Below, piece by piece: positions 6,735 to 15,295 of a DNA stretch of 64,000 nt. The DNA lies in assembly GCF_000333035.1 (NCBI RefSeq), contig NZ_BANU01000029.1, forward strand, positions 1-64,000, read 5' to 3'. Under the pieces are notes generated by a model that did no database searches, had not been told where the DNA came from, and worked only from the letters and a program-made list of their open reading frames with translations. Source of the stretch: Gordonia sihwensis NBRC 108236. GTDB taxonomy: Bacteria; Actinomycetota; Actinomycetes; Mycobacteriales; Mycobacteriaceae. Each line of letters begins with the position of its first letter. Positions within the stretch are counted from its first letter, which is position 1. Made by a program: the position numbers and the translations under genes.

Positions 6735-7253
6735 TCACCCGCCGTAGATTCCCCTTACTTCCCGAGCGTTGTCAATAATTTGGTCAATGGACGCGATTGC
6801 CTGGTCGAGTTCGTGCGCCGTGAAGTCGCGGACGTTGACCGATGCCAAACCGGCCAAGAGGTCATGGATTCGAGTCTCAGCCAGGAACACCGGACGCAGG
6901 CGCGAAGGTTCCTGCGCCGGTTCCTCGTCCCCCTCATCAGGCCGCGCGCCGACCAGCGTTCGCCGTACCTGGGTCCACGACTCGCAACCATCCACCACCG
7001 TGGACAGTTCCGCCTCCGACACATACCGCTCCGCCAACTGAATCCGATACGAAAGCTCCGACCGCGAACGACCAGACAACGCGACCAACTCAGTCATCCG
7101 ACCGTTCCGCAAGCGTCCCGCATCGCCGCGTTCGGCAAGCACGTGCTTGCCCCACTCCCAGCGGGCGAACACTGAGACGACATACGAGTCGCGGATTGAT
7201 GCGTCGGCTTGGTCGATGGTCTCTTCCAGTTCGAGCAGTGCAACGTCGCTCAC
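6735..7253 (-). CDS. Element DNA-binding/ParB-like protein, 172 aa
   Basis: The central part, LVALSGRSRSELSYRIQLAERY, is a helix-turn-helix of the kind found in ParB/KorB and DUF3102-type proteins, preceded by a helical region. The C-terminus is acidic and helical. Its start overlaps the excisionase-like gene by 4 bases (7250-7253), so both are made together. It may act in element maintenance or control. Confidence 0.65.
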   Translation of the reverse strand: MSDVALLELEETIDQADASIRDSYVVSVFARWEWGKHVLAERGDAGRLRNGRMTELVALSGRSRSELSYRIQLAERYVSEAELSTVVDGCESWTQVRRTLVGARPDEGDEEPAQEPSRLRPVFLAETRIHDLLAGLASVNVRDFTAHELDQAIASIDQIIDNAREVRGIYGG

Positions 7254-7456
7254 GCGGCCACGTCCAGCAGTGCCGAACGCCGGATGCGCACCAGGCGAGG
7301 GCCGAGACGATCAACTTCAAGACGACCAGACGTGTACCAGCGCCGGATCGTCTTCTCCGACACCTTCGCGAACGCTGCCGCCTCGGCCACCGTCAACCAC
7401 TCCACGTGAACCCTCACTACTGCACCCGAACTCACCCGCACGGGCTGATCAATCAC
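7250..7456 (-). CDS. Excisionase-like HTH protein, 68 aa
   Basis: Residues 20-50 form a classic HTH_17 domain (WLTVAEAAAFAKVSEKTIRRWYTSGRLEV) followed by a short basic wing (RLVRIRR). It is the gene next to the integrase, the usual place for a recombination directionality factor. Role by position and domain: bends DNA at the attachment site to favour excision, or regulates integrase. Confidence 0.75.
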   Translation of the reverse strand: MIDQPVRVSSGAVVRVHVEWLTVAEAAAFAKVSEKTIRRWYTSGRLEVDRLGPRLVRIRRSALLDVAA

Positions 7457-7564
7457 CGCACCCCTTTGGCCCGGTGCGAGTTGTCCTAGCCTGGCGTGTC
7501 CAGACTTGACTTCTCGTGCCTTCTACTATATGCGCAGTGGCTGAGATTTCTTTAGACCGCAAGA

Positions 7565-7590
7565 ACATGCGTTCGAATCCGCATGTCGCG
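7565..7590 (-). terminator. Hairpin downstream of the integrase gene
   Basis: Read leftward, ACATGCG and CGCATGT form a 7-base stem with an 8-base loop, followed by TTCTT. It begins 31 bases after the integrase stop (7617). The loop sequence TTCGAATC resembles a tRNA T-loop, but no acceptor or anticodon arms fit around it, so a terminator is the better reading. Confidence 0.5.
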
Positions 7591-7616
7591 TCGGCGTGTC
7601 GCCCAAGCGGCCAGAC

Positions 7617-8705
7617 TCAGCCGAGCACGGCGCGCACATCGTCCCACCGGGATTCGCCCGCGTCCGCGTACCGCTGGGTGACTAAGACTGACGAATGGCC
7701 CAGCAGCGCGCTTACAGTCTCCAGCGGGACGCCCTTCTGCAACAGACTGGACGCGTACGTGTGGCGCAGATCGTGCGGACGAACATGCCCAACACGACGC
7801 CTGTCTGCGCCCTCGCCCACCGACGCGGCCCTGCCCGACGCTCCGAGCGCATGCGAGAAGGAGGTTGAGGTGATCGGACGCCCCTTCTTCGACCCGGCGA
7901 GGATCAGGCCATACATCGGTCGATTTCCGCCGACGTACTCGACGCGCGGAGCCTCACCCAGGCCGCGATCTTCCAGCAGCTTGCGGAGTACGGACACGAG
8001 CGTGTCGCCAATCGGTATGCGGCGCTTCTGCTTCGACTTAGGCGACTTCATCACCTCGCCGTCCCACCCCCAGCGCACTGTTATGGCCTTGCCGTCAAGG
8101 TCCACGTGATCCCAGTGCAGGGCGACAGCCTCGCCCCAGCGCATGCCGGTGCCCAACAGTAGATCGAACGTCAGGCGATACCGTTCATCGAGCACATCGC
8201 GTACAGCAGCAACCTCATCATCGGACAGCCACCGCTCTGGGGATGGCGTCAGCGCCGGAAGGTCCAAACCTCGGGCGGCAGCCTCACACCGATAGCCCGC
8301 GTTGGCAGCGGCCTTGAGCGAACTCCCCAACGCCGCCACACACTTACGAACAGTAGACGGCGACAGGTGAGACAGGTCGTCATCAACCCAGCCCTGCGCC
8401 TGGACACGAGTAATCTCCGACAGCCGCATGCCGCCCCACTTCGGGATCAGGTGGGTATCGACTCGACCCTGGTCACGTCGTCGTGTCGACTCTTCCACCT
8501 TGCGGCGCTGCATCCATACCGTCGACCATTCAGCCCAGGTCGGATTGGTGGACTGCCCGCCGCCGCGTGCATGCTTCTCCGCGAGTTCGGCAGCGGTGAT
8601 CGCCTCATCCTCGGTGTCGAACGTGCCCGCCGATTTCCGCTTGCCGTCCGCATCGCGGTACATGCCGTTAAACCGGCCAGATGGGAGCTTCCTGTGCCAT
8701 GCCAT
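7617..8705 (-). CDS. int: Tyrosine site-specific integrase
   Basis: This is a phage/ICE-type tyrosine recombinase of 362 residues that integrates the element at the neighbouring tRNA site. With the start at 8705 (MAWHRKLPSGRFNG, a typical arm-binding N-terminus), the catalytic residues are Arg189 (GTGMRWGE), His311 and Arg314 (HDLRHT), His337 (LLGHSS) and the nucleophile Tyr346 (TQRYAD). A SAM-like core-binding domain lies at about residues 55-135. A longer frame is open to 8852, but that stretch holds direct repeats better read as integrase-binding or operator sites. The gene runs away from the attachment site at 8880, the usual int-att layout. All catalytic residues are present, so it is probably active. 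Confidence 0.92.
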   Translation of the reverse strand: MAWHRKLPSGRFNGMYRDADGKRKSAGTFDTEDEAITAAELAEKHARGGGQSTNPTWAEWSTVWMQRRKVEESTRRRDQGRVDTHLIPKWGGMRLSEITRVQAQGWVDDDLSHLSPSTVRKCVAALGSSLKAAANAGYRCEAAARGLDLPALTPSPERWLSDDEVAAVRDVLDERYRLTFDLLLGTGMRWGEAVALHWDHVDLDGKAITVRWGWDGEVMKSPKSKQKRRIPIGDTLVSVLRKLLEDRGLGEAPRVEYVGGNRPMYGLILAGSKKGRPITSTSFSHALGASGRAASVGEGADRRRVGHVRPHDLRHTYASSLLQKGVPLETVSALLGHSSVLVTQRYADAGESRWDDVRAVLG

Positions 8706-8720
8706 GCGATGACCATAGCG

Positions 8721-8762
8721 TGTGCCACATGTGCTTGTCGTGTGCCACATCGTGTGACACAT
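8721..8762. promoter_or_regulatory. Three TGTGCCACAT-type repeats by int
   Basis: TGTGCCACAT occurs at 8721-8730 and 8741-8750, and TGTGACACAT at 8753-8762, all in the same orientation just upstream of the integrase start. The third is itself near-palindromic. They are good candidates for arm-type integrase binding sites or for autoregulatory operators, lying between int and the attachment core. Confidence 0.55.
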
Positions 8763-8879
8763 GGAGTACTCGCGTGAGATATCGTGATCCACGGTGTCCA
8801 CATGGAAATGCGCTGACCAGGTGACATCCCTTGACTTGACCAGCAGGAACACTACATGCTATAAATCCTTCTCGGAAGG

Positions 8880-8925
8880 ACTTAAAATCCGCTCAGTCCG
8901 GGTTCGAATCCCGGTGGGGGCACCC
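8880..8925 (+). other. Attachment site: tRNA 3' half (attR-like)
   Basis: Reading rightward there is half an anticodon arm (loop CTTAAAA, then TCCGC), a 5-base variable loop, a T-arm (CCGGG TTCGAAT CCCGG at 8898-8914) and an acceptor strand TGGGGGC ending in A8922, then CCCC rather than CCA. The matching 5' half (which would begin GCCCCCA) is absent; element DNA stands there instead. This is what remains at the distal junction when an element inserts into a tRNA 3' end. The short variable loop rules out Leu and Ser. The sequence best fits tRNA-Lys, whose loop is CTTTTAA or CTCTTAA, if the core starts within the anticodon loop. Host DNA begins after about 8925. Confidence 0.75.
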
Positions 8926-8990
8926 CATATTCGCGGTCACATCCGCAGTGGCGGAGATCAGTACGCACACCTCCGGCCGACCGAACGACA

Positions 8991-9022
8991 ACGTCGGCGC
9001 AGGCTGTCGCCTGCGCCGACGT
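8991..9022 (-). terminator. Strong hairpin after the beta-propeller gene
   Basis: ACGTCGGCGCAGGC and its exact complement form a 14-base stem with a TGTC loop. It lies 45 bases beyond the stop of the leftward gene at 9067 and next to the element junction. There is no T-run, as is common for GC-rich actinobacterial terminators. Confidence 0.65.
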
Positions 9023-9066
9023 CGCGTCCACGGTCCACCGCGACCGTGGTCACCGGCCGGGGGTGA

Positions 9067-10131
9067 CTACCGGCCGGGGGCCATTGTGATGACCTTTCCG
9101 TCGGAGATCAGCGTTCCAGTTCGCACATAGGTGGAGCGGTCGTGGCGCAGCGTGCCGTTGGGCATCACGAAGAACCGCTGCATGATGCACTCGTTGCCGC
9201 GCGCCATGTCCTGGCCGAGTGTCCACAGCACCTTGCCGCTCGGCGAGAGCGTGGAGGACTCGGGCATCGGCCCGAGCGGGCTGGTGCCGGTCTGCGCATT
9301 CGGCAGCGCGCGGAGTGTGCCGTTCGAATTGATCGCGAACACGCTGATGAACGTCGACGCCAGATTCGGGACGTACATGAATCGGCCGTCGGGAGTCACG
9401 CTGGCCACATGCGGGAACAGACCCGTCGGCATCGGAGCCTGCCCGGTCGGCACCAGTCGCCCGTCACCCAGGATGTTGTAGCCGGACACGCTGTTGCCGG
9501 TCTCGTTCATGATGTACACGTGCCGGCCATTGGGCGTGATGACCGGGAAGATCGGGCCCGACTGCGTCGGCACGCGCTGCCGCACCGGGGTGAGGGTGCG
9601 GTCCGCCTTGATGTCGAAGCGGAGCAACTCGTGGCGCAGGTAGCTGCCGACGATGAGATGGCGGGTGTTCGGCGTCACCATCACCGTCGTGAGACCGTCG
9701 AGCGGCTGCCCCACCGGAACCCGCCGGCCCAACGGCCGCGCCGAGCCGTCGTCCGTCATGCGGTACGGCTGAATCGTGGCGTTGGCGACGCCCATCGTGA
9801 GATAGAAGTTCTTGCTGTCCGGAGTGAACTCGAGACCGACCGGAATGTCCGGTAGCGGCGTCTCCTGCCGCAGGTGCAGTCGGCCGACGTTGTCGATGTC
9901 GTAGTTGCGCAGGACCGCGGGCACACCGGATGCGACGAGCAGATGCCTGCCGTCGGGCGACGCTGTCTTCGGCCACGAGCCCATTCCCGCGACGGGGTTG
10001 CCGCCGATCTTGCGCACCGGCCCGTGGTCGGTGACCCGGTAGCCCACGGTCGGCGAACTCAGGAAGCCGTGCGTGTACAGGTTGTACGGCTTCGACCCGG
10101 AGACGCCGCCCGACGGGGGCGGATCGGCCAT
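9067..10131 (-). CDS. Beta-propeller protein, lactonase/YVTN family
   Basis: The 354-residue protein has repeated blades with the pattern TPNxRHLxV/TPDGRFMYVPN (for example ITPNGRHVYIMNETGNSVSG and VTPDGRFMYVPNLASTFISV). This is typical of the 7-bladed lactonase/6-phosphogluconolactonase-like superfamily. No signal peptide precedes the ATG at 10131, and a stop codon lies just upstream, so the protein appears cytoplasmic. The substrate is unknown; enzyme activity is not assured from blades alone. Divergent from the FUSC gene at 10176. Confidence 0.75.
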   Translation of the reverse strand: MADPPPSGGVSGSKPYNLYTHGFLSSPTVGYRVTDHGPVRKIGGNPVAGMGSWPKTASPDGRHLLVASGVPAVLRNYDIDNVGRLHLRQETPLPDIPVGLEFTPDSKNFYLTMGVANATIQPYRMTDDGSARPLGRRVPVGQPLDGLTTVMVTPNTRHLIVGSYLRHELLRFDIKADRTLTPVRQRVPTQSGPIFPVITPNGRHVYIMNETGNSVSGYNILGDGRLVPTGQAPMPTGLFPHVASVTPDGRFMYVPNLASTFISVFAINSNGTLRALPNAQTGTSPLGPMPESSTLSPSGKVLWTLGQDMARGNECIMQRFFVMPNGTLRHDRSTYVRTGTLISDGKVITMAPGR

Positions 10132-10175
10132 CCCGCCGCGTCATCGGCTCGAGCGTTCGACTAACGTCGAACGGT

Positions 10176-11774
10176 GTGAATGAGAACGGTCCCGTACGCT
10201 CCCCCGCACTGCGTCGCGTGACCCGCGGGTTACTGGGCCTCTTCGCGGTGCAGCACATCCCGGGCGCCATCCGGCCGGCACTCGTCAAGGCCGCGATCAC
10301 CGCGACGACAGTCCTGATCTGCTGTGCGCTCTTCGGCCCTGAACTCGGCATCTTCGGGATGCTCGGCGCCTTCGTCACGTTCTGGGAGACCGATCGCCCG
10401 CTGTGGCCCCGGGTGCGCAACACCCTTCTGGTCACGGCGCTGATCGTAGGATCCATGTCCTTCGGTGTGGCGATCGCGCCGCACCGCTGGGCCTTCGTTC
10501 CGGCGGCGGTACTCATCGTGGTGGTCTTCTCGATGCTGTACAACACCTTCATGCTCGGCCGGGGGCCGTCACCGGTGCTGCCGATGTACGCGGGCATCGT
10601 CGGCGCGTTCTTCGGTGTCGACCAGCACCTCGGCTGGAGTCTGGTCGGTCTCACCGCACTGGCCGGAACCATCACGGCGGCATTGCTCACCGTCCCCCTC
10701 CTGTTCGAGCCGCACGGGCCTGAGGAGCGTGCGGTGGCGCGAGCGAAGGCAGCGGTGGCCGCGTACGTCGGTCTGCCCGACGACGTCCCGGACGAGATGC
10801 GCCGCCAGATCCGGAACACCGCCTTCGCGGCGTGCGACAGCGCCCTCGTCACTCTCCGATCAGCATGGCCGGCGACCCGCAACGCACGGCACCACGAACT
10901 CGCGGACACACTGTACGAGGCGCAGTCAGCGTTGTACTCACAGATGCTGACCCGTCTCGGGGAGGACCCGACGCTGCGCGACGACGTCCCCCGCGCCGCG
11001 CTCGTCGAACGCAGGCCCGCCACTGCGTACCTCGCCTACCACGCGTTGCACTGGACCTCGGTGGAGTGGTTCACGTCATGGCGAATGGGCTTCGTCGCCG
11101 CCCTCGGCGGACTGGTAGCGCTCAGCACCGGCGCCGGACACCCGTACTGGGCGATCCTCACCGGCGTCATCATCCTGAACCAGTGGTCCCACCGCGCGAC
11201 GTCGATCCGGCGAGCCGGTCAACGCACCGTCGGGACCATGATCGGCGTCGGTGCGACGTACCTGCTCTCGCTGCTGCACCCGAACGAGTGGTGGTCGATC
11301 GTGATCGTTCTGGCGTGCATGACCGGCATGAACGCGCTGCTCGCGCTGAACTACGCGATCGCCCTCATCTTCATCACGCCGATGGCACTGGTGATGGTCG
11401 AGTCGGTCACCGGTGCCGGAGCCGAACTCGTGTCCGCCGACCGCTTCCTCGACACCATCGTCGGCGCGCTCGCCGCGCTCGCCGTCACCTGGCTCACCTC
11501 GTACCGGTTCCCGAGGAAGCTCGCTCTGACCCAGTCGCGGCGAACCGCCCGAGCCATCGACGCCGTCGACGCCGTCAACCGTGCCGGCCGGGCCTTCGAG
11601 CCCGACGGCCATCGCGCGCGCGTGGCTCTCCACTACGAGCTGTCTCAGCAGCTCGCCGTCGTCGAACGAGCGGTCAACGACGATCCGCAGCTAGCCGATC
11701 TGCGCGCATCGGAACACGCGTTGTCCGAGCGCGGATACCGTGCGCTCGCGCGGTCGTGGCAACCGACCGTCTGA
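10176..11774 (+). CDS. FUSC-family inner membrane protein
   Basis: The 532-residue product, from a GTG start, has two blocks of hydrophobic helices (about residues 30-175 and 305-425) with a cytoplasmic helical domain between them and a soluble C-terminus. This is the layout of FUSC/YccS/aromatic acid exporter-like proteins. Sequences such as HPYWAILTGVIILNQWSHRA followed by RTVGTMIGVG match the second FUSC repeat. It probably exports an organic acid or stabilises the envelope; the substrate is not determinable. Confidence 0.8.
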   Translation: MNENGPVRSPALRRVTRGLLGLFAVQHIPGAIRPALVKAAITATTVLICCALFGPELGIFGMLGAFVTFWETDRPLWPRVRNTLLVTALIVGSMSFGVAIAPHRWAFVPAAVLIVVVFSMLYNTFMLGRGPSPVLPMYAGIVGAFFGVDQHLGWSLVGLTALAGTITAALLTVPLLFEPHGPEERAVARAKAAVAAYVGLPDDVPDEMRRQIRNTAFAACDSALVTLRSAWPATRNARHHELADTLYEAQSALYSQMLTRLGEDPTLRDDVPRAALVERRPATAYLAYHALHWTSVEWFTSWRMGFVAALGGLVALSTGAGHPYWAILTGVIILNQWSHRATSIRRAGQRTVGTMIGVGATYLLSLLHPNEWWSIVIVLACMTGMNALLALNYAIALIFITPMALVMVESVTGAGAELVSADRFLDTIVGALAALAVTWLTSYRFPRKLALTQSRRTARAIDAVDAVNRAGRAFEPDGHRARVALHYELSQQLAVVERAVNDDPQLADLRASEHALSERGYRALARSWQPTV

Positions 11775-11817
11775 GATTCGGCGAGCGGCGTAGGCTCCGA
11801 CGCGCAAGAATGCAGAG

Positions 11818-12420
11818 ATGAGTTCCGTACTGGCCGTCATCTCGGTGATTCTGTGGCTTGCGCGCCTCGGCATGTTCGCCGGGCTGCACATGGTTGCGAG
11901 CCCCTACAACGCGATCGAGCACGCGGTCAGCGATTACGCCGTCGGTCCCACCAAGCGACTCTCCGCCGCGATGACCTGGACCACCGCCCTGGGCTGGCTC
12001 ACTCTCGCAGGCGCGGTGTGGTGGGGCCTGACCGACTGGCCCGACCGCGGTCTGACGGTCTTCCTCCTGCTGATTCTCACGGCGATCTTCACTGTGCTTC
12101 CGCTGGTCCCGACCGACGTCGAAGGCCAGACGATCACGCGTATCGGCATCGTCCACTACGTCCTGGCGATCGCCTGGTTCGCCATCGCATACTCACTCAC
12201 CGGGAACTTCTCCCGCTGGATGACCGACGCGGTCGGCGGCAGCCTGGCGGTCGCCGGACAGGTCCTTCACATCGTCACGCTCGTCGCCCTGATCGCGGCG
12301 ATCGCGGCGTTGGTCATCACACCCCTGCGTCGCAGACTCTTCGGCACGGCCGAGCGGGTCTTCCTGGTCGCCGTCACGCTGTTCTACCTTCTGGTCGCGA
12401 TCGCCCTGTTGGGTGCGTGA
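11818..12420 (+). CDS. DUF998-type membrane protein
   Basis: A 200-residue integral membrane protein with about six hydrophobic segments and a short conserved start, LHMVASPYNAIEHAVSDYAV, typical of DUF998 proteins. It follows the FUSC gene by 43 bases on the same strand and may share its transcript. No enzymatic motif is visible and the function is unknown. Confidence 0.75.
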   Translation: MSSVLAVISVILWLARLGMFAGLHMVASPYNAIEHAVSDYAVGPTKRLSAAMTWTTALGWLTLAGAVWWGLTDWPDRGLTVFLLLILTAIFTVLPLVPTDVEGQTITRIGIVHYVLAIAWFAIAYSLTGNFSRWMTDAVGGSLAVAGQVLHIVTLVALIAAIAALVITPLRRRLFGTAERVFLVAVTLFYLLVAIALLGA

Positions 12421-12453
12421 CTGGGCCGGTTCCGGCCGCGGTTCTCGTCGGCG

Positions 12454-13722
12454 CTACTCGCGCAGTGCGCCGGCCACCATGTGCAGCGCCGCGGAGGTGG
12501 CGAGCCGCCGCACCGCACCGCGGTCGCCTGGGAACTTCCGCGTGACGGTGACGGTCGGGCGACCGTCGATCGCCAGGCCGAAGCACACCGTCCCGACCGG
12601 CTTTCCGGGACGTTCTCCGCCGGGCCCGGCGATTCCGGTGGTGGAGACCGCGATGTCGGAGCGCAGGACGCGCCTCGCGCCCTCGGCCATCGCAGCGGCG
12701 ACGGGTTCGCTCACCGCCCCGAGATCGGCGATGAGGTCTTCGGGGACGCCGAGCACGCCCGACTTCACGTCGTTCGCGTACGAGACCACGCCGCCGAGCA
12801 TGTAGGCCGAGGATCCCGCACGGTCGGTGAGCGCCGCCGCCACCATTCCGCCGGTGCACGACTCGGCCGTACCGATGGTGCGTGACCCGAGCAGCCGCGC
12901 GAGAACCTCGTTGATCGGCTCGCCGTCGGTCGAGAACACGCGGTCGCCGTGCCTGGTCAGGATGAGTTCTTCCAGATCCCGATACGATTGCGCGGCACTG
13001 GATTCGAAGCGGGTGACGATCTCGAGTTCGCCGCCTCGCATGCACGTGGTGATCTCGAGCTCGTCGAAGCCTTCGACCACTCCCTCGGCGCGTCGCAACG
13101 ACACCGCCAGGTCCGCCTCCGACAGCCCGTACGCGAGGATCGTGTGCTGGTCGTACGAGTCGCGCCCGGCGATCGCGTCCTCGACGGCGGAGGTCGCGAG
13201 GGCTGCCGGCCACATCCCGTGCACCTCGTGCGGCGGGCCGGGCAGGACCAGGATCGCCGGAACGTCGTCGGTGGCGGCCACCGCCACACCCGGCGCGGTG
13301 CCGACAGGCGCAATCGCCTCCGCGCCCGCCGGAATCAGCGCCTGCTTGTCGATCGCCGCCACCACTGCGTCGGGGAGCACGTCGTCGTACTTGCGCCAGC
13401 CGCGGATCACCGACTCGATGGTCTGTCGCATCACCGGATCGGCGACGAGGTCGCGGCCGGTGAAATCCGCGACCGCGGCCACGGTGAGATCGTCGGCGGT
13501 GGGTCCGAGCCCGCCGGTGGTGACGATCAGATCGACGCGCTCATCGGAGAGGAATCGGAGTTGCGCGGCGAGATCGCGCGGGCGGTCGCCGCAGACGGTG
13601 ATGTGCGCGACGTCGACTCCGATCTCCAGGAGTCGCTGCGAGACCCACGGACCGTTCCGGTCGGTGATTCGGCCGCTGAGGACTTCGGTGCCGGTGACGA
13701 CGATTCCTGCGCGAATGCTCAC
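12454..13722 (-). CDS. cinA: CinA family nicotinamide-nucleotide amidase
   Basis: This full-length CinA-type protein has 422 residues. The N-terminal MoCF/COG1058 domain (VVTGTEVLSGRITDRNGPWV, VTTGGLGPTADDLT, LPGPPHEVHGMW) is followed by the C-terminal PncC amidase domain (GTAESCTGGMVAAALTDRAG, TGIAGPGGERPGKPVGTV). The family hydrolyses NMN to nicotinate mononucleotide and, via the first domain, acts on ADP-ribose. The frame is open far upstream, but homology begins at the GTG at 13722 (VSIRAGIVVTGTEV), giving the normal family length. It is convergent with the DUF998 gene. Confidence 0.9.
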   Translation of the reverse strand: MSIRAGIVVTGTEVLSGRITDRNGPWVSQRLLEIGVDVAHITVCGDRPRDLAAQLRFLSDERVDLIVTTGGLGPTADDLTVAAVADFTGRDLVADPVMRQTIESVIRGWRKYDDVLPDAVVAAIDKQALIPAGAEAIAPVGTAPGVAVAATDDVPAILVLPGPPHEVHGMWPAALATSAVEDAIAGRDSYDQHTILAYGLSEADLAVSLRRAEGVVEGFDELEITTCMRGGELEIVTRFESSAAQSYRDLEELILTRHGDRVFSTDGEPINEVLARLLGSRTIGTAESCTGGMVAAALTDRAGSSAYMLGGVVSYANDVKSGVLGVPEDLIADLGAVSEPVAAAMAEGARRVLRSDIAVSTTGIAGPGGERPGKPVGTVCFGLAIDGRPTVTVTRKFPGDRGAVRRLATSAALHMVAGALRE

Positions 13723-13824
13723 ACAGACGAGGTTACGTCGCGAGTGCACACCCGGCCATGAACCCGGCTTCCCGGACCAGCACGCCGTTGCGATGACTCG
13801 GTTCGTCTCGTTTACGGTTGGCAC

Positions 13825-14615
13825 ATGCGCGGTTCGACTCTTCTGGGCACCTTCGCGAGGGTTCTCGGCTTCTCCCTCCTCGCCGGCATCGTGTTCCCTG
13901 TCTTCATCATCGTCTACCTGGTGGTCCCGAGCCCGCCGCTGTGGCTGCTGATCGTCGGCGTCATCGGGCTGGTCGACGTCGTCGTCATCGCGACCTTCAT
14001 CGCCCTCAAGCTCCACAGGTCGCATCCTCCGGTCCAAGAGCTCGACGAGCCCGGGGTCCCCGGCATCGGCACCATCGCGCACGTCGCCGACACCGCCACC
14101 GAGATCGGCGGCCACCGAGTGATGGCCTTCGACTGGAGATCCGCGGGCCGCGGATCGACGAGTTCACCACCGAACTCAAGACCGTGGTACCGACCGCTTC
14201 GGTGGGCTCGCTCGGCCGCGGGCTGGTCGGCGTGACTGTCGGCGCCGACGGCCGGGTCGTGATCGACTGGCACGCCACCGCGCTGTACACGGGTGCGGTG
14301 CCGGCCCGGTTCGTCTCGGAGGACGACGGTCGCACCCACGACCTCACGGGACAGGCTGAACCTCTGCTGCGGATCGTCGACGCGCTCAGCAGACACGGCG
14401 TCGCACTCGGCCCCACGCTCGACATCCGGAGCCATCCCGAGGTCCGCTCCGAGATCCAGACGATTCTCACCGAGCACGAGGCGTCTCGACCCGCGACCGC
14501 CGACGGCCGGTCGACTTCGCAGCGACTCGACGAACTCGCCGGGCTGCTCGACGGCGGGCGGATCTCGCGCGAGGAACACGATCGGCTGCGCCTGAAGATC
14601 CTCGACGGTCTCTGA
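13825..14615 (+). pseudogene. Membrane protein with SHOCT-like tail, frameshifted
   Basis: The first part (from ATG 13825) encodes two transmembrane helices (LLGTFARVLGFSLLAGIVF; LWLLIVGVIGLVDVVVIATF), then a soluble stretch ending HRVMAFD. The sequence then continues only in another frame as LEIRGPRIDEFTTELKTVVP and ends in a SHOCT-type domain (LDELAGLLDGGRISREEHDRL). One extra C near 14132 (GACCTGGAG for GACTGGAG) would join them as MAFDLEIRG. So this is either a real single-base deletion or a sequencing error in an otherwise intact gene of about 263 codons. SHOCT domains usually sit on membrane or oligomerising proteins; function unknown. Confidence 0.75.
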
Positions 14616-14711
14616 CGCGGTGAGCGCGGATCGAACCGCCGGCCTCGGGCGCCACGCGGACGGAGGTCGGAGGCCGCGCCTCTCCGGCCTCGGTGGACTT
14701 AGTCTGATTTC

Positions 14712-15242
14712 ATGACTTTCGAGCCAGACGGCAAGGATTGGACCTGGGTGACGAGGCAGCGATGCCCCGCGTGCGGATTCGATCCCGCCACCGTCCGGCG
14801 GGAGGACGTCGCCGACCGGATCGCCGCGTCGATCACCGGATGGAACACCGTTCTGGCTCGTGCCGACGTGCGCGTGCGGCCCGACGACCACACGTGGTCG
14901 GCGCTCGAGTACGCCTGTCACGTCCGCGACGTCGGAAGCGTGATGACCGAACGCCTCGACGAGATGCTGCGCACGCAGCCGGTCTGCTTCGATGACTGGG
15001 ATCAGGACGCCGCGGCGGTGGAAGCCGACTACGGGTCGCAGAGTCCCGACGCGGTGAGCAGCCAACTCACCGCGGCGGTGGCGGGCTTCGCCGAGATGTA
15101 CCGGCTCGTGCGAGAGGACGATTGGTCGCGCGAGGGACTGCGCGGAGACGGCACCGTGTTCACGGTGGAGACCTTCGCGATGTACGTCCTGCACGAACTC
15201 GAACACCACCGCACCGACGTCGGGCTTCCCGCGCGCGAGTGA
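14712..15242 (+). CDS. DinB-fold metal-binding protein
   Basis: The 176-residue protein has the four-helix DinB/YfiT layout, with candidate metal ligands in EYACHVRDV (one His) and VLHELEHHRTDV (His pair near the C-terminus). An extra N-terminal Cys pair (RCPACGFDP) suggests a small zinc site. Members act as thiol-dependent S-transferases using mycothiol or bacillithiol, or have no known role. It is a stand-alone gene before the patatin gene. Confidence 0.8.
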   Translation: MTFEPDGKDWTWVTRQRCPACGFDPATVRREDVADRIAASITGWNTVLARADVRVRPDDHTWSALEYACHVRDVGSVMTERLDEMLRTQPVCFDDWDQDAAAVEADYGSQSPDAVSSQLTAAVAGFAEMYRLVREDDWSREGLRGDGTVFTVETFAMYVLHELEHHRTDVGLPARE

Positions 15243-15295
15243 TCGCACCCACTCCCGTGCCGCCCGACCTATCGTGGAGTCGAGGAGGTGGGGCG

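Noticed and set aside
7540-7620. A tRNA gene suggested by GCGTTCGAATCCGC
   Set aside because: Only a T-arm-like hairpin is present; no acceptor, D or anticodon arms fit, and it works as a terminator of int.
8870-8925. A complete tRNA-Leu(UAA) gene
   Set aside because: The 5' half is missing and the variable loop has only five bases, so it is a 3' remnant at an attachment site.
9464-11023. A long leftward 519-residue frame
   Set aside because: It lies opposite the FUSC gene and in another frame of the beta-propeller gene; typical high-GC shadow.
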